Notes: generated from the letters alone by a model not told the origin. 64,000 nucleotides of DNA from RGIG8748 sp045539515 (GCA_045539515.1 JAZQFN010000022.1:74240-138239), one strand, 5' to 3'; positions 50,269 through 59,789 are shown, numbered from the stretch's first letter. Translations and numbers: made by a program.

Positions 50269-53200
50269 ATGCCACTTAATAAAAATCTCAAAAAAGTTAT
50301 GGTTATAGGCTCCGGCCCCATCGTTATAGGACAGGCTGCAGAATTTGACTATGCAGGCACTCAGGCATGTCGTGCTTTAAAGCAGGCAGGTCTTGAAGTT
50401 GTGCTTGTAAACTCCAATCCTGCCACAATAATGACAGATAACGCTATGGCTGATGAAATTTATTTAGAGCCGCTCAATCTCCCTACAATAAAAAGAATTA
50501 TTGAAAAAGAAAAACCGGACAGTCTTTTGTCAACACTTGGCGGACAAACCGGTCTTACCCTTTCCATGCAGCTTGCAAAGGAAGGTTTCCTTGAAAAGCA
50601 CGGTGTAACTCTTCTTGGTGCAAAGCCCGAAACAATAGATAAAGCCGAAGATCGCCAGATGTTTAAAGACACTATGGAATCCATCGGTCAGCCTTGTATT
50701 CCTTCAATCGTAGTTACAACCGTTGAAGATGCTGTTAAATTTGCAAACGAAACTGGCTATCCCCTTATCATACGTCCTGCGTTTACTTTAGGCGGTACAG
50801 GCGGCGGTATTGCAAATGATGAAGCTGAACTTCGTGAAATTGCCGCTAATGGTCTTTATCAATCCCCTATCACCCAGATACTTGTAGAAAAATGTATTTC
50901 CGGTTGGAAAGAAATTGAATTTGAAGTTATACGTGACAGCAAAGGCAACTGCATAATTGTATGTTCTATGGAAAACGTTGACCCTGTCGGTGTTCACACC
51001 GGTGACTCAATAGTTGTTGCACCGGCCGTAACCCTTGCATCAAAAGAATTTTCAATGCTTAAGAATGCAGCTCTTGACATCGTTAACACATTGGAAGTTG
51101 AAGGTGGATGTAACTGTCAGTTTGCACTTAATCCTGAAAGCTTTGAATATGCAGTTATAGAAGTTAACCCCAGAGTATCCCGTTCTTCTGCACTTGCATC
51201 CAAAGCCACAGGTTATCCTATCGCTAAAGTTGCCACAAAGATTGCCATCGGTTACACACTTGACGAGATATTAAACGACGTTACAGGTGTAACATACGCA
51301 GCCTTTGAACCTACTGTTGACTACTGCGTAGTTAAGTTCCCCAAGTGGCCTTTTGATAAATTTGTTTACGCCACAAAAAAACTCGGCACACAAATGAAAG
51401 CCACCGGTGAAGTAATGAGCATAGCTTCCACCTTTGAAGAAGCTATTATGAAAGCTGTTCGTGGTGCTGAAATCAAACTTGATACTCTTGATAATCCCAA
51501 GCTTCATGGGCTTACCGATGAAGAAATAGAGGCAAAACTTTACGACTGTGATGACCAAAGACTTTTTGTTGTATATGCAGCGTTAAAAAGAGGCATCAGT
51601 ATTGAAAAGATTCACCAAATCACTATGATTGACGAATGGTTTCTTGCACGCTTCTTAAACCTTGCAAACTTCGAAAAAGAGCTTACCTTAGCAACGGAAC
51701 TTACAGATGAACTCTATGTAAAAGCTAAAAAGCTCGGTTATCCCGATGCGGCAATAGAAAGAATAAGCGGCAAAAAAGTTACAAATCATCTTAATGCAAG
51801 TTTCAAGATGGTTGACACCTGTGCAGCAGAATTTAGGGCAACTACCCCCTATTTCTATTCAGCATATGAAAACGAAGATGAAGCATCCGAATTTTTGGAA
51901 GCAAGGAAAGAAAAGAAAGATACTATAATCGTATTTGGCTCCGGTCCTATAAGAATCGGTCAAGGTGTAGAATTTGATTACGCCTCCGTACACTGTGTAT
52001 GGTCACTTAAGAAAGCAGGCTATGATGTTGTAATTGTAAACAACAACCCCGAAACAGTATCCACAGACTTTGATACTGCAGACAGACTTTACTTCGAACC
52101 TCTTACAAATGAAGATGTTATGAACATTATAAGAGTTGAAAAGCCTGTTGGTGTAGTTGTTGCCTTTGGCGGACAAACAGCTATTAAACTCACAAACTTC
52201 TTAAGTGCTCAGGGCATTAAAATTCTCGGTACACCTGCAGAAAGCATTGATGCTGCAGAAGACAGAGAGCTCTTTGATGCTCTCCTTGAAAAGCACAATA
52301 TTGCACGTCCAAAGGGTGACACGGTAATGTCAACCGAAGAGGCGCTTGAAGTAGCAGAAAGAATCGGTTATCCCGTTCTTCTTCGTCCCTCTTACGTACT
52401 TGGCGGTCAGAATATGATAATTGCCTTTACAGAAAATGATATTAAGGAATATATGGCAATTATCCTTGAAACAAACATCGAAAACCCTGTACTTATAGAC
52501 AAATATCTTATGGGTACAGAGCTTGAAGTCGATGCTATTTGTGATGGCGAAGACATTCTGATTCCCGGTATAATGGAACACATCGAAAGAACAGGTGTTC
52601 ACTCCGGTGACTCCATTGCAGTATATCCTGCATGGAATATTTCCGACGAACTAACAGAAAAAATAATAGAAAGCACAAGAAACTTATCTGCTTCCCTTAA
52701 GGTTGTAGGTCTTGTAAATATTCAGTATCTTATTTACAAAAACGAGCTGTATGTAATTGAGGTTAATCCCAGAAGCTCCAGAACTATTCCCTACATCAGT
52801 AAGGTAACAGGAATTCCCATGGTAGACCTTGCCACAAGAACAATGCTTGGCGAAAAGCTCAAAGATATGGGATACGGTACAGGGCTTTATCCTTCAAGTC
52901 CTTATGTTGCAGTTAAGGTTCCTGTATTCTCCTTTGAAAAACTTGCAAATGTTGATAACCACTTAGGACCGGAAATGAAGTCCACCGGTGAAGTTCTCGG
53001 TCTTGCAAACACAAGAGAAGAAGCTATATACAAGGGTCTCCTTTCCAGCGGATGTAATATGAAACAGCGCGGCGGTGTATTTATAACTGTTAGAAATTCC
53101 GATAAAGGAGAAATCGCTTCTGTTGCTAAGAAGTATGCTGACTTAGGCTTTAAACTTTATGCAACACAAGGCACCGCTGAAGTATTAAGACTTGATGACC

Positions 53201-54321
53201 TTGAGGTTGAAGCAGTTTCCAAGATTCACGAGAATCCCGAAAACAATACGCTTACTCTTATCGAAAGCGGTAAAGTAAACTATGTTATTTCCACATCCTC
53301 CAAAGGAAGAATTCCCACTCGTGACAGTGTTAAAATCCGTCGTAAGGCAATAGAAAGAAATGTCCCCTGTCTTACATCGCTTGATACTGCAGCTGCTCTT
53401 GCTGACAGCATTAAGAGCCGTTACAGTGAATTCAGCACAGAACTTGTAGATATAAACAACTTAAGAACAGAAAAAACAGAGCTTAAATTTACTAAAATGC
53501 AAGGCACCGGTAACGACTATATTTACTTCAACTGTTTCAATCAGAAGATTGAAAATCCCGCCGGACTTGGAGTAAGCTTATCCGACAGAAGATTCGGCAT
53601 CGGCGGCGACGGTGTAGTACTTATCTGTCCTTCTAATGTAGCTGATGCAAAAATGAGAGTATTTAATCTTGACGGCACCGAAGGACAAATGGGTGGAAAT
53701 TCAATCCGTTGCGTAGGTAAATACCTCTATGAAAACGGTATTGTAAATAAGCTTGAAATGAAGATTGAAACCGCAAGCGGTATTAAAGACCTTAAACTTT
53801 TCAGAAGAAACGGAAAAATTGCTGCTGTAGAAGTTAATATGGGTAAACCCAGACTTAACCCTGCCACAATTCCCGTAAAACTTGACGGCGACAAGATTAT
53901 CAACCGTATGACTGAGGTTGCAGATGGCCAATATGCCATAACAACTGTTTCTATGGGTAATCCCCATTGTATCGTTTTTGTTGATAATGTTGACAAGCTC
54001 AATATTGAAGACATTGGCCCCAAGTTTGAAAACGACCCCATATTCCCCGAGAGGGTTAACACCGAATTCATTAAAATCATCGGTGAAAACACGATTAAAA
54101 TGAGAGTATGGGAAAGAGGTAACGGGGAAACCCTTGCCTGCGGTACTGGTGCATGTGCAGCGACTGTTGCAGCTTGTGAAATGGGACTTTGTCAGAAAGA
54201 TACAGACATTACCGTAAAACTTGTTGGCGGTGACCTTACTATAAGATACACCTCCGACGGTACAGTTTATATGACCGGTGATGCAGTTAAATCTTTTGAA
54301 GGTACAATTACCATTGAATAA
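50269..54321 (+). CDS. carB-dapF: Carbamoyl-phosphate synthase large subunit fused to diaminopimelate epimerase
   Basis: Residues 1 to about 1066 are a complete CarB: two ATP-grasp halves (GSGPIVIGQAAEFDYAGTQ; GSGPIRIGQGVEFDYASVH), an oligomerisation region and a C-terminal MGS-like regulatory domain. After a short linker, residues about 1073-1350 form a full DapF (FTKMQGTGNDYIYFNCF onward) with both catalytic cysteines, C1148 in GGNSIRCVGK and C1291 in LACGTGACAAT. There is no stop, ribosome site or good internal start at the junction, so this is a true fusion. It joins arginine/pyrimidine precursor synthesis to lysine and peptidoglycan diaminopimelate synthesis. No other dap gene is near. 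Confidence 0.96.
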   Translation: MPLNKNLKKVMVIGSGPIVIGQAAEFDYAGTQACRALKQAGLEVVLVNSNPATIMTDNAMADEIYLEPLNLPTIKRIIEKEKPDSLLSTLGGQTGLTLSMQLAKEGFLEKHGVTLLGAKPETIDKAEDRQMFKDTMESIGQPCIPSIVVTTVEDAVKFANETGYPLIIRPAFTLGGTGGGIANDEAELREIAANGLYQSPITQILVEKCISGWKEIEFEVIRDSKGNCIIVCSMENVDPVGVHTGDSIVVAPAVTLASKEFSMLKNAALDIVNTLEVEGGCNCQFALNPESFEYAVIEVNPRVSRSSALASKATGYPIAKVATKIAIGYTLDEILNDVTGVTYAAFEPTVDYCVVKFPKWPFDKFVYATKKLGTQMKATGEVMSIASTFEEAIMKAVRGAEIKLDTLDNPKLHGLTDEEIEAKLYDCDDQRLFVVYAALKRGISIEKIHQITMIDEWFLARFLNLANFEKELTLATELTDELYVKAKKLGYPDAAIERISGKKVTNHLNASFKMVDTCAAEFRATTPYFYSAYENEDEASEFLEARKEKKDTIIVFGSGPIRIGQGVEFDYASVHCVWSLKKAGYDVVIVNNNPETVSTDFDTADRLYFEPLTNEDVMNIIRVEKPVGVVVAFGGQTAIKLTNFLSAQGIKILGTPAESIDAAEDRELFDALLEKHNIARPKGDTVMSTEEALEVAERIGYPVLLRPSYVLGGQNMIIAFTENDIKEYMAIILETNIENPVLIDKYLMGTELEVDAICDGEDILIPGIMEHIERTGVHSGDSIAVYPAWNISDELTEKIIESTRNLSASLKVVGLVNIQYLIYKNELYVIEVNPRSSRTIPYISKVTGIPMVDLATRTMLGEKLKDMGYGTGLYPSSPYVAVKVPVFSFEKLANVDNHLGPEMKSTGEVLGLANTREEAIYKGLLSSGCNMKQRGGVFITVRNSDKGEIASVAKKYADLGFKLYATQGTAEVLRLDDLEVEAVSKIHENPENNTLTLIESGKVNYVISTSSKGRIPTRDSVKIRRKAIERNVPCLTSLDTAAALADSIKSRYSEFSTELVDINNLRTEKTELKFTKMQGTGNDYIYFNCFNQKIENPAGLGVSLSDRRFGIGGDGVVLICPSNVADAKMRVFNLDGTEGQMGGNSIRCVGKYLYENGIVNKLEMKIETASGIKDLKLFRRNGKIAAVEVNMGKPRLNPATIPVKLDGDKIINRMTEVADGQYAITTVSMGNPHCIVFVDNVDKLNIEDIGPKFENDPIFPERVNTEFIKIIGENTIKMRVWERGNGETLACGTGACAATVAACEMGLCQKDTDITVKLVGGDLTIRYTSDGTVYMTGDAVKSFEGTITIE

Positions 54322-54331
54322 TATTTATACT

Positions 54332-54370
54332 AATAGCGATGTAACTTATTTTTACATCGCTATTTTTTGT
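54332..54370 (+). terminator. Rho-independent terminator of carA-carB/dapF
   Basis: A 13-bp stem (54332-54344 with 54352-54364) leads into a T run. Confidence 0.93.
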
Positions 54371-54410
54371 TGAAATCTTCTTTTTGTCCTATTTTATAAT
54401 TGTTTTGTCA

Positions 54411-54443
54411 TTGAAATAAGAGTAATTATATTGTATAATTACT
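54411..54443 (+). promoter_or_regulatory. Promoter with perfect palindromic operator
   Basis: TTGAAA (54411-54416) and a perfect TATAAT (54434-54439) have a 17-base spacer. A perfect inverted repeat with 10-bp arms and a 3-base centre (54421-54430, 54434-54443) covers the spacer and the -10 box, a strong repressor site. The LacI-family gene at 56537-57505 is the nearest candidate, although the site lacks the central CG common in LacI operators. Confidence 0.82.
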
Positions 54444-54461
54444 TTGAAAGGATGTGTACTT

Positions 54462-55502
54462 ATGAAAATTGCAGTTGGTATGAAGCATGCAAAACAAATT
54501 TATGATGCAGAATATTTAAGATTTTTGCGTCAGATAGGCGTAACTCACACTCTTGGGTTCATGTATGACACTGATGTTCTCCCATCAGCAAAAGACGGAT
54601 ACTGGGCAGAAGATGACCTTAAAAGACTTGTAAAACATTTTAATGATAATGGTTTGCAATTCGAGGCAATAGAGAACTTTCTTCCCCGCCACTGGCATAA
54701 AATCCTTATGGATTTACCCGGCAAGGAAGAACAGCTTGAAAATGTCAAAAGAACAATATCAAACATGGGTAAAGCCGGTATTCCAATTATGGGATACAAC
54801 TTCTCCGCAGGCGGTGTAATCGGAAGATTTTCCGAGCCTATCGGAAGAGGCGGTACACTTTCCGTTAGCTTCGACCCCGAAGGTCATCCTTTTGAGGATA
54901 CACCAATTCCCAAAAGCATGGCTTGGAATACAGTAATTGAACCTGAAAAAGAAGGAGTATATCCTCACATACCCAGAGAAGAAATGAAGCAAAGACTATA
55001 TTGGTTTTTAGAACAGGTTCTTCCAGTATGTGCAGATGCCAATGTTCAGCTTGCGGCACACCCCGAAGATCCACCCATCCCCTATATGAGAGATGCAGGA
55101 AGAGTACTTATCACTCCCGAGGACTACGACGAAATGTTTAAAAAGTTCCCCACCCCATACTGTACTGTGGAATTTTGTCAAGGAACATTCTCTGAAATGA
55201 ATGTTGATATATATGAAACCATAGAACATTTCGCAGAACTCAACCGTATATCTTATGTACACTTAAGAAATGTAAAGGGCAAAATTCCCTGTTACCATGA
55301 AATGCTGATTGATGATGGTGATATCGACATGGCAAAAGCCCTTATGTGTTATCACAAACATGGTTACGAAGGAACATTCATCCCCGACCATTACCCTGAA
55401 TTTGCAAGTGCAATCGGCGATCACGCAACTGTTGCTTTTGCAATCGGTCATATACGTGGCCTTATGAAAGCTCTTAATATCCCGATATGGGGCGAAGAGT
55501 AA
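54462..55502 (+). CDS. Mannonate dehydratase (UxuA)-family enzyme
   Basis: The 346-residue TIM-barrel protein resembles UxuA, which dehydrates D-mannonate to 2-keto-3-deoxygluconate. Conserved blocks are AAHPEDPPIPYMRDAGRVLITPEDY (about 194-218), VEFCQGTFSEM, the metal-site HLRNVKGKIPCYHEMLIDDGDIDM and a late PDHYPEF. These His, Cys, His and Asp positions match the family's metal ligands. The start is ATG 54462 behind AAAGGATG; a TTG at 54444 is in frame. Whether the substrate is mannonate or a related acid is not certain. It forms a two-gene unit with an aldo/keto reductase. Confidence 0.82.
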   Translation: MKIAVGMKHAKQIYDAEYLRFLRQIGVTHTLGFMYDTDVLPSAKDGYWAEDDLKRLVKHFNDNGLQFEAIENFLPRHWHKILMDLPGKEEQLENVKRTISNMGKAGIPIMGYNFSAGGVIGRFSEPIGRGGTLSVSFDPEGHPFEDTPIPKSMAWNTVIEPEKEGVYPHIPREEMKQRLYWFLEQVLPVCADANVQLAAHPEDPPIPYMRDAGRVLITPEDYDEMFKKFPTPYCTVEFCQGTFSEMNVDIYETIEHFAELNRISYVHLRNVKGKIPCYHEMLIDDGDIDMAKALMCYHKHGYEGTFIPDHYPEFASAIGDHATVAFAIGHIRGLMKALNIPIWGEE

Positions 55503-55520
55503 AGAAAGGCAGGATATAAT

Positions 55521-56510
55521 ATGAAATACACTACTTTACCAAATACCGACATTAAGGTTTCCGCAGTTACTCTGGGTTGTATGACATTTACAGGCGACAA
55601 TAACTGGGGACCACAGGACGAAAAAGATTCCATAGAAACTGTACGTGCGGCACTTGATGCTGGGATTGTATCTTTTGATACGGCAGAAGCATATGCCGAC
55701 GGACTTTCCGACATAATTCTCGGCAAAGGTCTTGGTGCAGACAGAAGCAAAGTTTCAATTTTTTCTAAACTTCATGTAGGTAAAATGTCTGCAAAAGATG
55801 TAATACCTTCCTGCGAAGCTGGTCTTAAACGTCTTAACACAGATTACATAGACCTCTATCAAATACACTGGCCCTCAAGAGAAGTTCCCCTTGAAGAAAC
55901 AATGGAACAACTTTTAAAGCTTAAAGAACAAGGTAAAATCCGTGCCATAGGCGTTTCAAACTTCGGCATAGAAGATTTAACGGATGTTCTTAAGTATGAT
56001 GTTGTAGTTACCAATCAGATGGCTTACAGCATGCTTTTCAGAGGTATTGAGTACTCAATTCTCCCCTTCTGCCGTGATAATGGAATCGGAATGCTTACAT
56101 ACAGCTCTCTGGCACAGGGACTCCTCTCCGGAAAGTACCTTACGGCCGATGACTTCCCTGTAGGAAGAGCAAGAACAAAAATATTCTCCACATCCAAACG
56201 CGAAGGAGCAAAACACGGTGGCGAAGGATGCGAAGAAATGGCATTTAAGGCAATAGCCGATGTTAAAAAAATCTGTGCAGAAATTGGCGAAGAAATGGCA
56301 GATGTAGCTCTTGCTTGGAGTATTGCTCAACCCGGTATTACTAGTGTAATAGCAGGTGGCAGAACACCCGAGCAGGCTATGACAAATGCCAAAGGTGGTA
56401 ATCTTGAATTAAGCTCAGATGTTTTAAAAGCACTTAGTGACGCAACAAATCCTGTTAAGGAATTTATCGGTGATGATGCAGATCCCTGGGCTTTTGGAAG
56501 AATTAAATAA
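55521..56510 (+). CDS. Aldo/keto reductase
   Basis: The 329-residue NAD(P)H-dependent oxidoreductase has the barrel fold with the catalytic tetrad in place: Asp and Tyr in FDTAEAYADG (about 53-62), Lys in SIFSKLH and His in YQIHWPSRE. The cofactor region SSLAQGLLSGKY and GVSNFG are typical of the AKR11/YhdN-like group. It sits 18 bases after the mannonate dehydratase-like gene under the same operator and may reduce a keto-sugar or sugar acid. The substrate is not known. Confidence 0.88.
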   Translation: MKYTTLPNTDIKVSAVTLGCMTFTGDNNWGPQDEKDSIETVRAALDAGIVSFDTAEAYADGLSDIILGKGLGADRSKVSIFSKLHVGKMSAKDVIPSCEAGLKRLNTDYIDLYQIHWPSREVPLEETMEQLLKLKEQGKIRAIGVSNFGIEDLTDVLKYDVVVTNQMAYSMLFRGIEYSILPFCRDNGIGMLTYSSLAQGLLSGKYLTADDFPVGRARTKIFSTSKREGAKHGGEGCEEMAFKAIADVKKICAEIGEEMADVALAWSIAQPGITSVIAGGRTPEQAMTNAKGGNLELSSDVLKALSDATNPVKEFIGDDADPWAFGRIK

Positions 56511-56517
56511 AAAACAC

Positions 56518-56550
56518 AAATGGTTGAGCTAAAAGCTCAACCATTATATT
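56518..56550. terminator. Bidirectional terminator overlapping the lacI stop codon
   Basis: A perfect 10-bp stem with a 3-base loop (56521-56530, 56534-56543) lies between the convergent aldo/keto reductase and LacI genes. The LacI TGA stop lies within the stem. T-rich tracts follow on both strands. Confidence 0.85.
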
Positions 56551-57505
56551 TTCTATTGGTAGATTTCCTCAAAATTAGTTCACATTGCACCTCTACACTA
56601 TCCGGATATTCAGTACCGTTAAGACGTGCCATAAGCATATCTGTTGCAAATTTGCAAGTTAATTCATTTTTAAGACTTATGGATGAAAGAGGAGGTTCAA
56701 CATACGACGAAACACTTATATCATTCATACCCATAACCATAATATCCTCAGGAATTTTATATCCATGGTCAAAAATACAACGCATTGCACCTATTGCCAT
56801 ATCATCATAGCCACAGATTATAGCACCCGGAATATCTCCCTGCTTGAAAATCTTCTCCATACCACTGTAACCACCGTCTTCAAATCTTTTTTCTGTGATA
56901 ACTATATGATTATCATCAATAGCACAACGGTTACTGTTCATAGTTTTACGAAAAGCATCCAGTTTCTTTATAGTCTTTTTTTCAGATATAAAACCGATTT
57001 TTGATATGCCGGATTTTATAAAATAACCAATTGCGTTGTTAAGAGCCTCATTAAAATTATGACAAATATAGTTTTTGTTATCGCTGCTTTTTGACATATT
57101 AATAATCGGTATATCCGTCCTTATGTCTTTAGCCGTTATTGTTCCATAATTTATAATGGCATCAACTGTTGTATAATTGGAATAATATTCAATAAGTTCT
57201 CTTTCTGTATCTTCTGAAAAATTAGTTGAAGCTACGGTTATTTCGCAGTTATATCTCTCAAGATTAGATTGAATGAGCGAAAGCGTTGACGAATAATAGG
57301 TACTGTAAAATTCAGGACATACTATAGCTATTACATACTTAGGATATTTTGCATTAAAGTATTCCCTGAAACAGTTGTTTTCTCTTGCCACCTCAAATAT
57401 CAATTCTCTTGTTTTCTCGTTTACTTCATTGCTCATTGAAAAAGCTTTTGAAACCGTAGAAACAGAAACATGACTGAGTTTAGCAATTTTTGTGAGTGTA
57501 ATCAT
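56537..57505 (-). CDS. LacI-family transcriptional regulator
   Basis: The 322-residue protein begins with the LacI helix-turn-helix and hinge (LTKIAKLSHVSVSTVSKAFSMSNEVNEKTRELI, about 3-35). A periplasmic-binding-protein-like sensor domain follows, with GAIICGYDDMAIGAMRCIFDHGYKIPEDIMVMGMNDI. The ligand is probably a sugar or sugar acid. It is the last gene of the minus-strand unit rubredoxin-flavodiiron-deacetylase-lacI, and faces the mannonate dehydratase-like unit, which it may control. Confidence 0.92.
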   Translation of the reverse strand: MITLTKIAKLSHVSVSTVSKAFSMSNEVNEKTRELIFEVARENNCFREYFNAKYPKYVIAIVCPEFYSTYYSSTLSLIQSNLERYNCEITVASTNFSEDTERELIEYYSNYTTVDAIINYGTITAKDIRTDIPIINMSKSSDNKNYICHNFNEALNNAIGYFIKSGISKIGFISEKKTIKKLDAFRKTMNSNRCAIDDNHIVITEKRFEDGGYSGMEKIFKQGDIPGAIICGYDDMAIGAMRCIFDHGYKIPEDIMVMGMNDISVSSYVEPPLSSISLKNELTCKFATDMLMARLNGTEYPDSVEVQCELILRKSTNRKYNG

Positions 57506-57521
57506 AAATAATCACCCTATT

Positions 57522-58346
57522 TTACCTTTTGTATGTTTCTCCTGCCTTTATTAAAACCTTTTCGCCATCTATAAACACCCAAACATCAATAGCTGTAGGA
57601 TTATATATAACAGATTCATCTAAAGTGGAAATAAGACTCTTATATGCATTTACATAATCATAAATTTCAATATTGGTGGCATACCATACATCGTCATTAC
57701 CACCTGCACGCTGTGCAAATTCTTCGATAACATTCCAGTTATCATCGTTATCGAATTCATAGCTATGACCCCATAGATAGAACATCATAGTTCTTGCAGG
57801 ATAAGGATCTGCCGTAAGAAAGCTGTCAAGAAGATTCATAAGTTCAGGGTCATTGTGGTGACATGTCGGATGCAGCTCAAGCCAATTAGCGGGAAGATTA
57901 AAACCGTGTGTGGATTTTGTTGTTCTGGAATAAGCAATACCGCAACTTTTTAATACATTGAGAATTTCAGCGTTATAGGTGCCGTAGGCATATGCCATAC
58001 CGCGCATGGGATAGCCAAAGATTTCTTCAAGACATTCTCTGTCTTTTATAATATCGTAAGTAGCTTCAGCTTCCGTTATACGTCCAAGGGATTTATGACG
58101 ATAGCCATGAACTGCAACCTCATTGCCACTGCCAATGTAAAGCTTTTTAGCTTCTTCGACAGTCATTTTGCCATAATATTGTTTCCGTGTTGAGGCATCT
58201 TCCAGAAACAAACCGGAATTTACATTGAAAGTACCCTTAAGTCCGTACTTTTTCATTATTTCAGAAAGTCTGATATCTTGAACAACACCATCATCATAGC
58301 TAAGAGTCATTACTTTTCTTTTTCCGCCTTTAAAACAAATATACAT
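57522..58346 (-). CDS. Polysaccharide deacetylase-family protein (CE4-like)
   Basis: The 274-residue protein has the NodB-type metal triad: Asp in SYDDGVVQD (about 16-24) and the two His in VAVHGYRHKSLG. It also has MAYAYGTYN in place of the usual PFG-x-Y motif and a C-terminal FYLWGHSYEFD. No signal peptide or membrane segment is seen, so it is probably cytoplasmic, unlike secreted cell-wall deacetylases. The substrate may be an acetylated oligosaccharide. It lies 16 bases upstream of lacI. Confidence 0.82.
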   Translation of the reverse strand: MYICFKGGKRKVMTLSYDDGVVQDIRLSEIMKKYGLKGTFNVNSGLFLEDASTRKQYYGKMTVEEAKKLYIGSGNEVAVHGYRHKSLGRITEAEATYDIIKDRECLEEIFGYPMRGMAYAYGTYNAEILNVLKSCGIAYSRTTKSTHGFNLPANWLELHPTCHHNDPELMNLLDSFLTADPYPARTMMFYLWGHSYEFDNDDNWNVIEEFAQRAGGNDDVWYATNIEIYDYVNAYKSLISTLDESVIYNPTAIDVWVFIDGEKVLIKAGETYKR

Positions 58347-58371
58347 GGCTCATCACTCCCTTAAATGCAGT

Positions 58372-59520
58372 TTATTTAAGTTTATCTGCAAGTTCTTTAA
58401 GTTCTTCTCTGTTCTTATCTGAAACAGCAGACATAATCTTTACGGTAGGTTCTGCATAATCAATATTTTTTGATTTCTCAAGCATGGCTTTTATAGTTTT
58501 TTCCGCCATTGGCGCCCATGAACCGTTTTCAATAATTGCAACTGTACGGTTTTGATAATTACGCTCTGTAAGATGATCTATAAATTCCTTCATAAACGGA
58601 AAAACGCCACCATTATAAGTGGTTGTGGCAAGAACAAGTTTTGAATATCTGAATGCATCTTCCACAGCTTCTGCCATATCGCAACGGGCAAGGTCTGAAA
58701 CAGAAACCTTAACACCTGCATTTTCAAGTTCATATTTAAGAAGTTCAACAGCCTGTTTTGTATTGCCATAAACAGAAGTATACGCAATGGTCACACCCTC
58801 GGTTTCCGCCCTGTAAGAGGACCAAATATCATAAAGGTTAATATAGTGTTCAAGATCTTCGGTAAGTACCGGACCATGTAAAGGACAGATTCTATCAACC
58901 TCAACACCGGCCAGTTTCTTTAAAAGGTTTTGTACCTGTGCGCCATATTTTCCTACAATACCTATATAGTAACGTCTTGCTTCGCAATCCCACTCTTCAA
59001 CGGTATCTGTTGTACCAAACTTCCCAAAAGCATCTGCCGAAAAAAGTGTTTTAGTTGTCTTTTCATAGCTTAACATTACCTCGGGCCAATGAACCATAGG
59101 AGCTGTTACAAAACTAAGTTCATGTGTTCCGAGATTTAATATATCTCCATCACTAACAACAATCTGTCTATCTTTGTAATCGGTTCCAAAAAATTGATTT
59201 ATCATTGCAAAGGATTTTGATGTTGATACAATCTTTGCACCGGGGTATTTATCCATAAATTTGTCAATATTTGCAGAGTGGTCGGGTTCCATATGATGTA
59301 CAATAAGATAATCGGGTTCCTTTTCTCCAATGACAGTCTTAATATTTTTGAGCCATTCTTCACCAAAATTTTTGTCAACGGTATCACAAACAGCAATTTT
59401 ATCGTCAATTAAAACATAGGAGTTATATGCCATACCATTTTCTACCATATACTGTCCTTCAAAAAGAGTGATTTCCCTGTCATTAACACCTGTATAAAAA
59501 ATATCTTTAATAATCTCCAT
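58372..59520 (-). CDS. fprA: Flavodiiron protein (class A: oxygen or NO reductase)
   Basis: The 382-residue enzyme reduces O2 to water or NO to N2O, protecting oxygen-sensitive enzymes such as the glycyl-radical dehydratase. The metallo-beta-lactamase half has all diiron ligands: HHMEPDH (H-x-E-x-D-H), His in VHWPEVM, Asp in SADAFG and His in CPLHGPV. The flavodoxin half begins YTSVYGNTKQAVE, the FMN phosphate loop. Electrons should come from the rubredoxin encoded 59 bases upstream. The start follows a GGAGG site. Confidence 0.95.
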   Translation of the reverse strand: MEIIKDIFYTGVNDREITLFEGQYMVENGMAYNSYVLIDDKIAVCDTVDKNFGEEWLKNIKTVIGEKEPDYLIVHHMEPDHSANIDKFMDKYPGAKIVSTSKSFAMINQFFGTDYKDRQIVVSDGDILNLGTHELSFVTAPMVHWPEVMLSYEKTTKTLFSADAFGKFGTTDTVEEWDCEARRYYIGIVGKYGAQVQNLLKKLAGVEVDRICPLHGPVLTEDLEHYINLYDIWSSYRAETEGVTIAYTSVYGNTKQAVELLKYELENAGVKVSVSDLARCDMAEAVEDAFRYSKLVLATTTYNGGVFPFMKEFIDHLTERNYQNRTVAIIENGSWAPMAEKTIKAMLEKSKNIDYAEPTVKIMSAVSDKNREELKELADKLK

Positions 59521-59546
59521 GATAACCTCCTGTATAAAAATCCAAA

Positions 59547-59572
59547 GCAGAGCGCAATAATATACGCTCTGC
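59547..59572 (-). terminator. Stem-loop between rubredoxin and fprA
   Basis: An 8-bp GC-rich stem (59547-59554, 59565-59572), followed on the minus strand by TTTGGATTTTTA, gives a weak terminator or processing hairpin. It may raise rubredoxin output relative to fprA. Confidence 0.55.
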
Positions 59573-59579
59573 CGGCAAA

Positions 59580-59735
59580 TTATTCTTCAGAAAACTGATC
59601 CTTACCTACACCGCAAAGAGGACAAACCCAATCTTCGGGAACATCTTCCCATGCTGTGCCGGGAGCAACGCCGTTGTCGGGATCACCAACATTGGGATCA
59701 TAAACATAACCGCATACGTCACATACATAATTCAT
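59580..59735 (-). CDS. Rubredoxin
   Basis: This 51-residue electron carrier has the two iron-binding CxxC pairs, CDVCGY near the start and CPLCGV near the end. Between them is the conserved YDPNVGDPDNGVAPGT-W-DVPEDW core. The ATG at 59735 follows an AAAGGAG site. It directly precedes fprA, the usual redox partner. It is too short for ordinary ORF cut-offs but unmistakable. Confidence 0.97.
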   Translation of the reverse strand: MNYVCDVCGYVYDPNVGDPDNGVAPGTAWEDVPEDWVCPLCGVGKDQFSEE

Positions 59736-59789
59736 TGTAAAACACTCCTTTCAAATGTAGTATGACTGAAAAATGTCAATAAATACAAT

